Shown here: in pieces, positions 23,715-32,443 of the stretch
How positions within the stretch are numbered: the stretch's first letter is position 1
Layout: each line of letters begins with the position of its first letter
Assembly (NCBI RefSeq): GCF_012034175.1
Contig: NZ_JAATEJ010000025.1
Coordinates: forward strand, 62,001-126,000
Direction: 5' to 3'
DNA from: Actinacidiphila epipremni
Lineage (GTDB): Bacteria; Actinomycetota; Actinomycetes; Streptomycetales; Streptomycetaceae
Length of the DNA: 64,000 nt
Notes under the pieces: generated by a model
Database searches by the model: none
What the model saw: the letters and a program-made list of their open reading frames with translations, nothing else
What the model was told of the DNA's origin: nothing
Program-made: the position numbers and the translations under genes

Positions 23715-26630
23715 ATGACGGGTGGTGGCGGGGCCGGCGGGCTGGAAGCAGCGCTGCGCGCGGCGGTGCGCGGCGAGGTGGAGTGCGACACCGGCGCGCG
23801 GGCGCTGGTCACCATGGACGCCTCCAACTACCGCCGGGTGCCGCGGGCGGTGGTGGCGCCGGCGGACGCCGACGACGTGGCGGCGGTGCTCGCGGTGTGC
23901 CGCGACCACGCGGTGCCGGTGACCGCGCGCGGCGGGGGCACGTCGATCGCCGGGCAGGCCCTCGGGACCGGCGTCGTCCTGGATTTCACCCGCCATATGA
24001 ACCGGCTGCTGGCCCTCGACCCGCAGGCGCTGACCGCCCGCGTGCAGCCCGGCCTGGTGCTGGACGACCTGCGACGGGCCGCCGCCCGGCACGGCCTGAC
24101 CTTCGGCCCCGACCCGTCCACCCACAGCCGCTGCACCCTCGGCGGCATGATCGGCAACAACGCGTGCGGCGCCCACTCGGTGGCCTGGGGCACCACCGCC
24201 GACAACGTCCGCGCCCTGGACGTCCTCACCTACCGCGGTGAGACCGCCGTCCTCGGCACCCGGGGCCTGGCCGGGCTGCCGGACCGGCTGCGCGGCGGCC
24301 TGACCGCGCTCGCCGACGACCACCTGGCGCTGCTGCGCACCGGCTTCCCCCGGCTGCCGCGCCGTATCTCCGGATACGCCCTCGACCGGCTGCTGCCCGA
24401 GCACGGCAGGGACGCGGCACGCGCCTTCACCGGGAGCGAGGGGACGCTCGGCATCCTCACCGAGGCCACCGTGGCGCTGGTGCCCGCGCCGGCGGCACGG
24501 GCGCTCGCGGTCGTCGGATACGCCGACGAGAGCGCGGCGGCGCAGGCCGCGCACCTGCTGCTGCCGCTGCGGCCCCTGACGGTGGAGGGGATGGCCGCCG
24601 ACCTGGTGGGCGGGGCCGCGGCGGCGGAGCTCCCGCGCGGCGGTGCCTGGCTTTTCGTCGAGACCGGCGGCGGCGGTCCCGACGAGGCCCTGGCACACGC
24701 GCGGGAGATCTGCCGCGCGGCCGACGGCGCGACCGGTCACGCCGTCGTCGCCGATCCCGCGCGGCAGCGCGCCCTGTGGCGGATCCGGGAGGACGCGGCC
24801 GGAACCGCCACCCGCATGCCCGACGGCACGGAGGCATGGCCGGGCTGGGAGGACTGCGCCGTTCCCCCCGCCCGGCTGGGCGCTTATCTGCGGGATTTCC
24901 GGGCCCTGCTGGCCGACCACGGGCTGCGCGGCGCGCCGTACGGCCACTTCGGCGAGGGATGCGTGCACGTACGGATCGACTTCGACCTCGTCGATCCGGC
25001 CGGCGTCGCACGCTTCCGCCGCTTCTCCGAGGACGCCGCGGACCTGGTGGTGGCCCACGGCGGCTCGCTGTCCGGCGAGCACGGCGACGGTCAGGCGCGT
25101 GCCGAGCTGCTGCCGAAAATGTACGGCCCGGAAATGATGACACTCTTTTCATATTTCAAGGATCTCTGGGATCCCGACGGCGGGATGAATCCGGGAACGC
25201 TTGTTCGTCCCGCCCTCATTGATAGCAACCTCCGCTTCGCCGCGCTGCCCTCGAAGCCGGCCGGGCGGGTCGCGGTGGAATTCACTTATCCGGGTGACGG
25301 CGGTGATTTCGTTGCCGCCGTGCGCCGCTGTGTCGGAGTGGCCAAATGTCGCTCCTCGGCGTCCGTGTCCGGCGGTGGTTCCGATGTCATGTGCCCGTCG
25401 TACCGGGTGACGGGGGAGGAGCGGCACTCCACGCGCGGGCGGGCCAGGCTGCTGCACGAGATGCTCGCCGGCGAGGTCGTCACGGGCGGGTGGCGGGCTC
25501 CCGAAGTGAAGGAAGCCCTGGATCTGTGCCTGTCCTGCAAGGGCTGCCGGTCGGACTGCCCGGTCGAGGTCGACATGGCCACGTACAAATCGGAATTCCT
25601 CTCCCACCACTACCGGAGGCGGATCCGGCCGCGCTCGCACTATTCGATGGGCTGGCTTCCGGCGTGGCTGAAAATCGCTCATCGGTTCGCGCCGGCGGTC
25701 AATATGCTTGGCCGGGTACGGTCAACCGCATGGCTGGCAAAACGATTCGCCGGTATGACAAACGAACGGGACATTCCCGAACTGGCGCGCGAGACTTTCA
25801 CCCGATGGTGGCAAAGGAACGCCACGGACGAGGGACACCGGGGCCCGGGCGGCGACCGGCAGCAGCCCCGCGGCGGGCCGGGAACCGGCGCGCGGACCGT
25901 CGTGCTGTGGCCGGACACCTTCACCGAGCACCTCACGCCCTCGGCCGGCCGCGCCGCCGTCCGGGTGCTGCGGGCCGCGGGACTGGACGTCACCCTGCCG
26001 CCGGGACCGGTCTGCTGCGGGCTGACCTGGGTCTCCACCGGCCAGCTCGGCCGCGCGCGGACGGTGATGCGGCGCACCCTCGACCGGCTGGAGCCGCTCC
26101 TGGACGCCGGCACCCCGCTCGTCGTCCTCGAACCGAGCTGCGCCGCCGCCCTGCGCGCCGACCTGCCCGAACTGCTCGGCACGGACGACCCGCGGGCCGC
26201 CCGGCTCGCCGCGTCGGTGCGGACCTTCGCGGAGGCCCTGGAGGAGTACGCCCCCGACTGGCAGCCGCCCCGCCTGGACCGTACGGCCGTCGGGCAGACG
26301 CACTGCCACCAGCACGCGGTGCTCGGCGACGCCGCCGACCGCCGGCTGCGTGAGCGCGCGGGCCTCACCGGCGACCTGACCGGCGGCTGCTGCGGCCTTG
26401 CCGGCAACTTCGGCTTCGAGGCGGGCCACTACGAGGTCTCCGCCGCCTGCGCCGAGGAGGCGCTGCTCCCCGCGCTGCGCGCGGCGCCCGACGACGCGGT
26501 GGTGCTGGCCGACGGCTTCTCCTGCCGCACCCAGATCGCCCACCTCGGCGCCGGCGCCACCGCCCGCCACCTGGCGGAAGTCCTCGCGGCCGGCCTGGAC
26601 GCGCAGCCGCCGGGCACCCCCGGCGGCTAG
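23715..26630 (+). CDS. Fused FAD-linked oxidase and iron-sulfur (GlpC-like) oxidoreductase
   Basis: 971 residues from ATG 23715. The N-terminus is an FAD_binding_4 domain (VTARGGGTSIAGQALG, FGPDPSTHSRCTLGGMIGNN) followed by the FAD-linked oxidase C domain (GEHGDGQARAELLPKMYG). Then come a Cys cluster CLSCKGCRSDCPVEVD (about residue 605) for 4Fe-4S centres and CCG motifs at PVCCGLTW and GGCCGLAGNFG (about 766 and 890). This is the D-lactate dehydrogenase/glycolate oxidase architecture with the iron-sulfur subunit fused on. The second half of the usual 4Fe-4S pair is not obvious. Codon use turns AT-richer between about 25110 and 25830. Confidence 0.9.
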   Translation: MTGGGGAGGLEAALRAAVRGEVECDTGARALVTMDASNYRRVPRAVVAPADADDVAAVLAVCRDHAVPVTARGGGTSIAGQALGTGVVLDFTRHMNRLLALDPQALTARVQPGLVLDDLRRAAARHGLTFGPDPSTHSRCTLGGMIGNNACGAHSVAWGTTADNVRALDVLTYRGETAVLGTRGLAGLPDRLRGGLTALADDHLALLRTGFPRLPRRISGYALDRLLPEHGRDAARAFTGSEGTLGILTEATVALVPAPAARALAVVGYADESAAAQAAHLLLPLRPLTVEGMAADLVGGAAAAELPRGGAWLFVETGGGGPDEALAHAREICRAADGATGHAVVADPARQRALWRIREDAAGTATRMPDGTEAWPGWEDCAVPPARLGAYLRDFRALLADHGLRGAPYGHFGEGCVHVRIDFDLVDPAGVARFRRFSEDAADLVVAHGGSLSGEHGDGQARAELLPKMYGPEMMTLFSYFKDLWDPDGGMNPGTLVRPALIDSNLRFAALPSKPAGRVAVEFTYPGDGGDFVAAVRRCVGVAKCRSSASVSGGGSDVMCPSYRVTGEERHSTRGRARLLHEMLAGEVVTGGWRAPEVKEALDLCLSCKGCRSDCPVEVDMATYKSEFLSHHYRRRIRPRSHYSMGWLPAWLKIAHRFAPAVNMLGRVRSTAWLAKRFAGMTNERDIPELARETFTRWWQRNATDEGHRGPGGDRQQPRGGPGTGARTVVLWPDTFTEHLTPSAGRAAVRVLRAAGLDVTLPPGPVCCGLTWVSTGQLGRARTVMRRTLDRLEPLLDAGTPLVVLEPSCAAALRADLPELLGTDDPRAARLAASVRTFAEALEEYAPDWQPPRLDRTAVGQTHCHQHAVLGDAADRRLRERAGLTGDLTGGCCGLAGNFGFEAGHYEVSAACAEEALLPALRAAPDDAVVLADGFSCRTQIAHLGAGATARHLAEVLAAGLDAQPPGTPGG

Positions 26631-26646
26631 CTCGCGGCTCCTCCCG

Positions 26647-27747
26647 TCAGGACGAGACGGTCGGGTCGCCCTCGATGGTGTGCAGGCTGCGGGCGCCCGG
26701 GCCGGTGTAGCGCGCCGAGGGGCGGATCAGCCGGCCGGTGCGCTTCTGCTCCAGGATGTGCGCCGACCAGCCCGCGGTGCGGGCACAGGTGAACATCGAG
26801 GTGAACATGTGCGCCGGCACCTCCGCGAAGTCCAGCATGATCGCCGCCCAGAACTCGACGTTCGTCGCGAGGACCCGGTCGGGCCGGCGCTCCTGCAGCT
26901 CGGCGAGGGCGGCCTTCTCCAGCGCCTCGGCCACCTCGTAGCGCGGCGCGCCCAGTTCGCGGGCCGTGCGGCGCAGCACCCGCGCCCGCGGGTCCTCGGC
27001 GCGGTAGACGCGGTGGCCGAAGCCCATCAGCCGCTCACCGCGGTCGAGGGCGCCCTTCACATAGCCCTCCGCGTCGCCCGTGCGCTCGATCTCCTCGATC
27101 ATGCCGAGGACCCGCGAGGGCGCGCCGCCGTGCAGCGGCCCGGACATCGCGCCGACCGCACCCGACAGGGCGGCGGCCACGTCCGCGCCGGTGGAGGCGA
27201 TGACGCGGGCGGTGAAGGTGGAGGCGTTCATGCCGTGCTCGGCCGCCGACGTCCAGTACGCGTCCACCGCCGCAATGTGCCGCGGGTCGGGCTCGCCGCG
27301 CCAGCGGATCATGAAGCGCTCGGTAATGGACCGCGCCTTGTCGATCTCCCGCTGCGGCACCATGGGCCGGCCCTGGCCGCGGGCGGACTGGGCGACGTAC
27401 GACAGCGCCATCACCGCGGCGCGGGCGAGGTCGTCCCGCGCCTGCTCGGCGTCGATGTCCAGCAGCGGGCGCAGCCCCCACACCGGCGCGAGCATCGCCA
27501 GGGCGGACTGCACGTCGACCCGTACGTCACCGGAGTGCACCGGGATCGGGAAGGGCTCGGCGGGCGGCAGACCCGGGTCGAAGCGCCCGTCCACCAGCAG
27601 GCCCCACACATTGCCGAAGCTCACCTGGCCGACGAGCTCCTCGATGTCGACGCCGCGATAGCGCAGCGATCCGCCTTCCCGGTCGGGTTCGGCGATCTCC
27701 GTCTCGAACGCGACGACTCCCTCGAGTCCGGGTACGAAGTCGGACAT
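26647..27747 (-). CDS. Citrate synthase-family protein (CitA-like)
   Basis: 366 residues from ATG 27747, preceded by GAGGAG. Catalytic His residues are visible in SGPLHGGAPSRVL and LMGFGHRVYRAEDPR. The third catalytic position, Asp in NVDF of classical citrate synthase, is Glu here (NVEFWAAIML). Substrate-handling segments such as SARYTGP near the C-terminus are present. It condenses acetyl-CoA or a longer acyl-CoA with oxaloacetate; the Glu raises the possibility of altered activity, though I believe actinobacterial CitA-type enzymes share it. It is divergent from pdxH with a 198-nt control region. Confidence 0.9.
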   Translation of the reverse strand: MSDFVPGLEGVVAFETEIAEPDREGGSLRYRGVDIEELVGQVSFGNVWGLLVDGRFDPGLPPAEPFPIPVHSGDVRVDVQSALAMLAPVWGLRPLLDIDAEQARDDLARAAVMALSYVAQSARGQGRPMVPQREIDKARSITERFMIRWRGEPDPRHIAAVDAYWTSAAEHGMNASTFTARVIASTGADVAAALSGAVGAMSGPLHGGAPSRVLGMIEEIERTGDAEGYVKGALDRGERLMGFGHRVYRAEDPRARVLRRTARELGAPRYEVAEALEKAALAELQERRPDRVLATNVEFWAAIMLDFAEVPAHMFTSMFTCARTAGWSAHILEQKRTGRLIRPSARYTGPGARSLHTIEGDPTVSS

Positions 27748-27945
27748 GCGGCGGCTCCTCTGGATGCTGTCGACAGCTCGCGGCGGTGGCCCGGCTCCGC
27801 CCATGTCCCGTGGCGGCCGAGCCCACCTGCCCCGTTCGGACCAGCCATTCTCCCGGCATGTGGACATGACAGACAGGGTGAGATGCCGCACACCGCGCGC
27901 GACCGGCCGGGACACGTACCCGCCGACCCCTGCGAGTATGTGCGC

Positions 27946-28632
27946 GTGCCAGAACCCCACGACCCCCTGCCGGACGGGCTCGACCCGGCCGCCATGCGCA
28001 GGCGCTACCGCTGCGTCGGCATCACCGAGGACGAACTGGCGGCCGAGCCGTACGCGCAGTTCGCGCGCTGGTTCACCGACGCCGTCGCCGCGACCGAGGA
28101 CGGCGTCATCGCCGAGCCCAACGCCATGGTGCTGTCCACCGTCGACGCCGACGGCCTGCCCAGCTCACGCACCGTGCTGCTCAAAGGCTACGACCTGCGC
28201 GGATTCGTCTTCTACAGCAACTACCTGTCCCGTAAAGGCCAGGCGCTCGCCGCCAACCCGCGCGCCTCGCTGCTCTTCCCCTGGCACCCGATCGCCCGCC
28301 AGGTCATCGTCGTCGGCAGCGTCACCAAGGTCGCGCCCGAGGAGACCGAGGCGTACTTCCACAGCCGCCCGCACGGCTCGCAGGTCGGCGCCTGGGCCAG
28401 TGAGCAGTCGACCGTCGTCGACTCCCGGGAGGTGCTGGAGAAGCGGTACGCCGAGCTGGCCGCCCGCTGGCCGGAGGGCGCGCGGGTGCCCGTACCGCCG
28501 TTCTGGGGCGGCTTCCGGGTCGAGCCGGCCACCGTCGAGTTCTGGCAGGGCCGGGAGAACCGGCTGCACGACCGGCTGCGGTACGTACGGGACGCCGCCG
28601 GCGGCTGGTCGGTGGAACGGCTCGCCCCCTGA
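27946..28632 (+). CDS. pdxH: Pyridoxamine 5'-phosphate oxidase PdxH
   Basis: PdxH oxidises PNP or PMP to pyridoxal phosphate with FMN. The 228-residue protein has MRRRYRCVGITEDEL, the FMN/substrate motif SSRTVLLKGYDLRGFVFYSN, ASLLFPWHPIARQVIVVGSV, SQVGAWASEQSTVVDSREVL, and the C-terminal dimer signature EFWQGRENRLHDRLRY. I chose GTG 27946; GTG 27940 is two codons upstream. No ribosome-binding site is visible, so the transcript may be leaderless. Divergent from the citrate synthase gene. A large structured element lies 88 nt after its stop. Confidence 0.95.
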   Translation: MPEPHDPLPDGLDPAAMRRRYRCVGITEDELAAEPYAQFARWFTDAVAATEDGVIAEPNAMVLSTVDADGLPSSRTVLLKGYDLRGFVFYSNYLSRKGQALAANPRASLLFPWHPIARQVIVVGSVTKVAPEETEAYFHSRPHGSQVGAWASEQSTVVDSREVLEKRYAELAARWPEGARVPVPPFWGGFRVEPATVEFWQGRENRLHDRLRYVRDAAGGWSVERLAP

Positions 28633-28719
28633 CGCCTTCCCGCGCTCCTGGCGCCCGTGGAGCCCCTGGGACCTTGAGCGCCGCCACCGGCCCCGGACCC
28701 CGGTCCCGTACATGCGAAC

Positions 28720-28790
28720 GACCCGCGGGCTGCCTCCCGGAGCCTGCGGCTCCGGGCACCGGCCGGACAAGTCCGGCGAGCCCGCGGGTC
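28720..28790. other. Candidate structured RNA or complex terminator (three helices)
   Basis: A perfect 12-bp helix (28720-28731 with 28779-28790) encloses two perfect hairpins: 9 bp with a 3-nt loop (28736-28744/28748-28756) and 7 bp with a 2-nt loop (28762-28768/28771-28777). The fold is the same on either strand. It begins 88 nt after the pdxH stop, so it may end pdxH transcripts, but it is far more elaborate than a normal terminator and has no U-run. Another 7-bp hairpin lies at 28818-28836. The whole 28633-28995 gap has no other convincing gene. Confidence 0.55.
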
Positions 28791-28839
28791 GGGTGATCGC
28801 GTGGAATTGGCGCGCTGCGCGCACGCCCAGTGCGCGGAG

Positions 28840-28878
28840 CTAGCCCGCGACCACCTCACGTGTCCGACTGCAAACCAT
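28840..28878 (-). CDS. Putative 12-residue leader peptide
   Basis: ATG 28878 opens a 12-codon frame, MVCSRTREVVAG, then TAG. On the minus strand GGGAGGTGGT (plus positions 28886-28895) sits 8-11 nt before the ATG, among the best ribosome-binding sites in the window. The hairpin at 28818-28836 and the three-helix element at 28720-28790 follow directly downstream, the layout of a leader-peptide RNA. No minus-strand gene follows, since pdxH runs the other way, so this would be a self-contained small transcript or chance. Confidence 0.3.
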   Translation of the reverse strand: MVCSRTREVVAG

Positions 28879-28995
28879 GCTTCAGACCACCTCCCTTCAT
28901 GTGTGCCGCAACAGTAGGAACCGCACCGGAGCCCGCACAACCGATTTATGCAAAAACGGTGTGACGCAGCCCACACGGGGGTTGAATGTGGTGAC

Positions 28996-30420
28996 GTGCA
29001 GCCTTTCGACGCGCAACCGAAGCCGCTGGACGACGGCAGCGGTGATGACGACACCGGCGGCCCGGCGGGCGCGGCGGGCGGCGAGGGGCAGGGGGACGAC
29101 GAGCGGCTGCTGGCCGCGCTGCTCGACGGCATGGAGGCGGGACTGGTCGCCTTCGACGGCGCGGGCGTCGTCACCCACTGGAACGCCGAGGCGGCCCGGA
29201 TCCTCGGCTGGACGGCCGCCGACGCCATCGGACGGCACGGCCTGGCCGGATGGGCGGCACGGGCGTCCGACGCGGCGGAGACCGAGGAGCGGCTGCGGCG
29301 GGTCATGGACTCCCGCGGTCGCCAGGTGCACGAGTTCGCGCTGCTGACCAAGGACGGCCACCGGGTGCTCGTACGCGCCCAGTCCGCGGCCGTACCGGGC
29401 GCCGGCGGGCGGCCCGCGGGTGTGTACTGCGCCTTCTCCGCGGTGCACGCCCAGATCGACCTGGAGCGTTCCCTCGCGCTCAGCGAGGCGCTGTTCGCCG
29501 ACGCGTCGTGGGGCGTCGTGCTCATCGACGCCGACCTGCGGCCCGCCGTCGTCAACCCCAGGGCCGCGGCGATGCTGAAGACCGGTCCTGACGAGGTATT
29601 GGGCCGTCCGCTGGGCAATCTGCTCACACGCGGCGTGGAGGAGCTGGAGAACGCGCTCCAGCACGTACTCGCCGAGGGTCCGCCGCCGGCCACCGCCGAC
29701 CTGTGGGTGGCGCTCAGCGCCGACCCGGAGGGCAAGCGGCGCTGCTGGCGCTGCGGCTTCGTACGGCTCGGCTCGCCCCTCGGCGAGGAGCCCGTGCCCC
29801 TCGGCGTCGGCTGGCTGTTCATCGACATCACCCGGCAGAAGACCGCGGAAACGGAAGGCGCGCAGATCCGCTTCCGCTACCAGCAGCTCCACCGCGCCGA
29901 CCGCGCCGCCGCCGAGTCCGGCACTGCCCTGGAGGCGGCGGCGCTGCACATGGACTACGCCCTCGCCGGTTTCGCCGACCATGTGCTGCTCGATGTCGCC
30001 GACGACGCCGAGCGGCTGGTCCGGGTCGCGGCGACTCCGGCGGGCGAACCGGGCCCGAGCGAGCTGTCCCGCGACGCCGCCGACAACGGCATCCCGGTCG
30101 GCTACTCCGCCACCCATCCCGCCGTCCAGGCACTGGAGCGGGTCGGCACGGTGCGGACCAGTTGTGCGGCGACGGATCCGGCGCAATCTGCCGAGGCTTC
30201 GCACATGGACGCGTGGGCGGCTGCCAGGCGCTGGCCGCCGGGGACGGCGCACGGGCTGGTCACCGTGCTGCGCAGCCGGGGCCGCACGGTCGGCGCGCTG
30301 ACCTTCCTGCGCGGCCCGGGGCGGCGGCTGTTCGACCGCGCCGACGCCGCCTACGCCGAGGACGTGGCCGCCCGGGTGGCCATGGCCCTGGACCTGGCGC
30401 GGCTGGCCGGCGAGCGCTGA
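28996..30420 (+). CDS. PAS/GAF-type sensor protein
   Basis: 474 residues from GTG 28996. Two PAS domains are visible: LLDGMEAGLVAFDGAGVVTH then WNAEAARILGWTAADAIG (about residues 40-150), and EALFADASWGVVLIDADLRP then VVNPRAAAMLKTGPDEVLG (about 165-290). A GAF-like region follows (about 310-474), ending RVAMALDLARLAGER. There is no kinase, phosphatase or DNA-binding output domain, so it probably senses a ligand and signals through a partner. The N-terminal 40 residues are disordered and acidic. Confidence 0.82.
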   Translation: MQPFDAQPKPLDDGSGDDDTGGPAGAAGGEGQGDDERLLAALLDGMEAGLVAFDGAGVVTHWNAEAARILGWTAADAIGRHGLAGWAARASDAAETEERLRRVMDSRGRQVHEFALLTKDGHRVLVRAQSAAVPGAGGRPAGVYCAFSAVHAQIDLERSLALSEALFADASWGVVLIDADLRPAVVNPRAAAMLKTGPDEVLGRPLGNLLTRGVEELENALQHVLAEGPPPATADLWVALSADPEGKRRCWRCGFVRLGSPLGEEPVPLGVGWLFIDITRQKTAETEGAQIRFRYQQLHRADRAAAESGTALEAAALHMDYALAGFADHVLLDVADDAERLVRVAATPAGEPGPSELSRDAADNGIPVGYSATHPAVQALERVGTVRTSCAATDPAQSAEASHMDAWAAARRWPPGTAHGLVTVLRSRGRTVGALTFLRGPGRRLFDRADAAYAEDVAARVAMALDLARLAGER

Positions 30421-30451
30421 GGCGCGGCGCTACGCCTCAGCCGCCACCCGG

Positions 30452-30487
30452 GTCCGGTTTCGGGTCCGGCTCCGGTTTCGGCTCCGG
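30452..30487. repeat. Six-unit hexamer repeat (NNYCGG)
   Basis: Six consecutive hexamers, GTCCGG, TTTCGG, GTCCGG, CTCCGG, TTTCGG and CTCCGG, fill the gap between the convergent PAS and SIS genes. It looks like a simple-sequence expansion in non-coding DNA. Confidence 0.6.
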
Positions 30488-30500
30488 TGGCCGCTGCCGT

Positions 30501-31262
30501 TCAGCGCCGGAAGAAGATGCGGTCGCGGTACTGGTCGAAGATCTTGGCGTTCCAGTCGTGGCCGCCGTCGACGTTGCCCGAGCGCAGCATCGGCGGGGTG
30601 ATGCCGCGACCGGCCAGGTCGGTGGCCGCGGTCGCCACGACCGCCTGCATCAGGGCACTGGTCACCACGGTGGAGGCGGGGGCGAAGGGCGCGGGAATGG
30701 CGTCGTCGGTCAGCTCCGCGTCGCCGACGGCGATCTTGGAGTCCAGCACGATGTGGCAGTGGTCCTTCAGGAACGTGCCGGACACGTGCCGCGAGCCGGT
30801 CTGCTCCGCGTAGACGACCGACGTCACGCCGATCACGGTCAGGCCCAGTGCGCGCGCTTTCTGCGCCATCTCGACGGGCAGCGCGTTGCGGCCGGACAGC
30901 GAGATCACGAACAGGACGTCCCCCCGCCGGATCGGGCTGGTGTCCAGGACCACGCCGGCGAGCCCGTCGACCCGCTCCAGCGCGCTGCCCAGCGTCGCCG
31001 GCATCACGTCCACGCCGACGACGCCCGGCACGGCCAGCAGGTTGATCAGTGCCAGGCCGCCCGCGCGGTAGACGACGTCCTGCGCCGGGAGCGAGGAGTG
31101 GCCCGCGCCGAAGACGAAGACCCGGGCGTCGGAGGCGACGGCGTCGGCCACGGCGGTGGCCGCCGCCTTGATGGCGTCCGCCTCCTCGTCGCGCACCCGG
31201 CGCAGCAGCGCGATCGCGGCGTCGAAATACCGGTCGGCCAGGTCGTCGCGGGGCTCAGTCAT
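30501..31262 (-). CDS. SIS-domain sugar-phosphate-binding protein
   Basis: 253 residues from ATG 31262 (MTEPRDDLADRYFDAAIALL); GTG 31271 is in frame but less likely. A single SIS domain is shown by RVFVFGAGHSSLPAQDVVYR and RRGDVLFVISLSGRNALPVE, with VTVIG-type strand order (ALGLTVIGVTSVVYAEQ). The C-terminal DGGHDWNAKIFDQYRDRIFF motif is typical of the phosphoheptose-isomerase-like sugar isomerase group. It probably binds or isomerises a phosphosugar. It converges with the PAS gene and is divergent from desR. Confidence 0.86.
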   Translation of the reverse strand: MTEPRDDLADRYFDAAIALLRRVRDEEADAIKAAATAVADAVASDARVFVFGAGHSSLPAQDVVYRAGGLALINLLAVPGVVGVDVMPATLGSALERVDGLAGVVLDTSPIRRGDVLFVISLSGRNALPVEMAQKARALGLTVIGVTSVVYAEQTGSRHVSGTFLKDHCHIVLDSKIAVGDAELTDDAIPAPFAPASTVVTSALMQAVVATAATDLAGRGITPPMLRSGNVDGGHDWNAKIFDQYRDRIFFRR

Positions 31263-31632
31263 GCGGATCACCGTGGGGCCAGGGCGTGGCCGGTGTCAAG
31301 AAAAACCGGGTGGCCGGCGGGCGCGGGGCCGTCGCCGGGGACCGCAGGGCCCACGTGCCGCACCGCCGTCCACGATACGGACGCCGGGCCTGCGGCCGGC
31401 GGTGGCCGCGGGCGTCCGCGGGGCGGCGCCGGGAGCGGGCGGCGCGGCGGCCTCCCGGGCTGCTCAGGGCCCCCGCGGGGCCGCCCGGAGGCGGCGGGGG
31501 AGGGGCAGCGGCGGGTGACCGGGTGGTTGCGGAGGGCTCCTCGGCGGTGGGCGTTCTCACTTCGGGGCCGGTTGTCGGTGGTATGCGTCAGAATTGTGTG
31601 AGGGCCACGCACGATTTACACGAGGGGCGCGC
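31263..31632. other. Intergenic region between the SIS gene and desR
   Basis: About 370 nt without a supported gene. The left two thirds are extremely GC-rich with an imperfect hairpin (GGCGGCCTCCCGGG near 31448, CCCGGAGGCGG near 31483). The right end turns AT-richer (GTATGCGTCAGAATTGTG near 31580) and is where the desR promoter should lie. I see no match to the 19-bp iron box, so autoregulation is not supported here. Confidence 0.5.
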
Positions 31633-32325
31633 ATGTCCGGACTGATCGACACGACGGAGATGTATCTCCGCACCATCCTGGAACTGGAGGAGGAGGGTGT
31701 GGTCCCGATGCGCGCCCGAATCGCCGAGCGGCTCGACCAGAGCGGCCCGACGGTCTCCCAGACGGTCGCGCGGATGGAGCGGGACGGGCTGCTGCACGTG
31801 GCCGGGGACCGCCACCTGGAGCTGACCGAGGAAGGGCGCCGCACCGCCACTCGCGTCATGCGCAAGCACCGCATCGCCGAGTGCCTGCTGGTCGACGTGA
31901 TCGGCCTGGAGTGGGAGCAGGTGCACGCCGAGGCGTGTCGCTGGGAGCACGTGATGAGCGAGGCGGTGGAGCGCCGCGTGCTGGAGATGCTGCGCCACCC
32001 CACCGAGTCGCCGTACGGCAACCCGATCCCGGGCCTGGAGGAGCTGGGCGAGAAGGGCGAGGCGGAGACCTTCCTGGAGGACGGGATGGTCAGCCTGAAC
32101 GACCTCAAGCCGGGCGACGCGGCGGCCAGCGTGGTCGTGCGCCGGATCGGTGAGCCGATCCAGACCGACGCGCAGGTGATGTACACGCTGCGGCGGGCCG
32201 GCGTGCAGCCGGGCGCGGTGGTGAGCGTGACCAGCTCGGCAGGCGGGGTGCTGGTCGGCAGCGGCGGCGAGGCCGCCGAGCTGGACGCGGAGGTCGCCTC
32301 GCACGTCTTCGTCGCCAAGCGGTAG
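31633..32325 (+). CDS. desR: DtxR-family iron-dependent repressor
   Basis: 230 residues from ATG 31633. It has the DtxR three-part layout: a winged helix (TTEMYLRTILELEEEG, RIAERLDQSGPTVSQTVARM, GLLHVAGDRHLELTEEG), a dimerisation and metal-binding domain (MRKHRIAECLLVDVIGLEWE, EACRWEHVMSEAVERRVLEM), and an SH3-like C-terminal domain (about 150-230). With Fe(II) such proteins repress siderophore genes; in Streptomyces this member is called DesR/DmdR1 and controls desferrioxamine genes. The des operon is not in this window. A perfect 18-bp terminator follows. Confidence 0.93.
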   Translation: MSGLIDTTEMYLRTILELEEEGVVPMRARIAERLDQSGPTVSQTVARMERDGLLHVAGDRHLELTEEGRRTATRVMRKHRIAECLLVDVIGLEWEQVHAEACRWEHVMSEAVERRVLEMLRHPTESPYGNPIPGLEELGEKGEAETFLEDGMVSLNDLKPGDAAASVVVRRIGEPIQTDAQVMYTLRRAGVQPGAVVSVTSSAGGVLVGSGGEAAELDAEVASHVFVAKR

Positions 32326-32398
32326 CGCGGTGGAGCGGTAGCAGGCGCTCGGGGCCGTACGGCGGCCCGCGGGCGGACACGCACGGAGCGGACACAGG

Positions 32399-32443
32399 GC
32401 CGCCCCGGTGCCGTCGTGGTCGACGGCACCGGGGCGGCCTTTT
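32399..32443 (+). terminator. Strong rho-independent terminator after desR
   Basis: A perfect 18-bp stem (32399-32416 and 32421-32438) with a TGGT loop is followed by CTTTT. It is the strongest terminator in the window and closes the desR transcript. Confidence 0.95.

Noticed and set aside
28712..28843. A 43-codon plus-strand ORF through the three-helix element
   Set aside because: No ribosome-binding site or codon bias; the perfect helices explain the sequence better.
31263..31632. An iron box for DesR autoregulation
   Set aside because: I looked for the 19-bp TTAGGTTAGGCTAACCTAA-type site and found nothing close.
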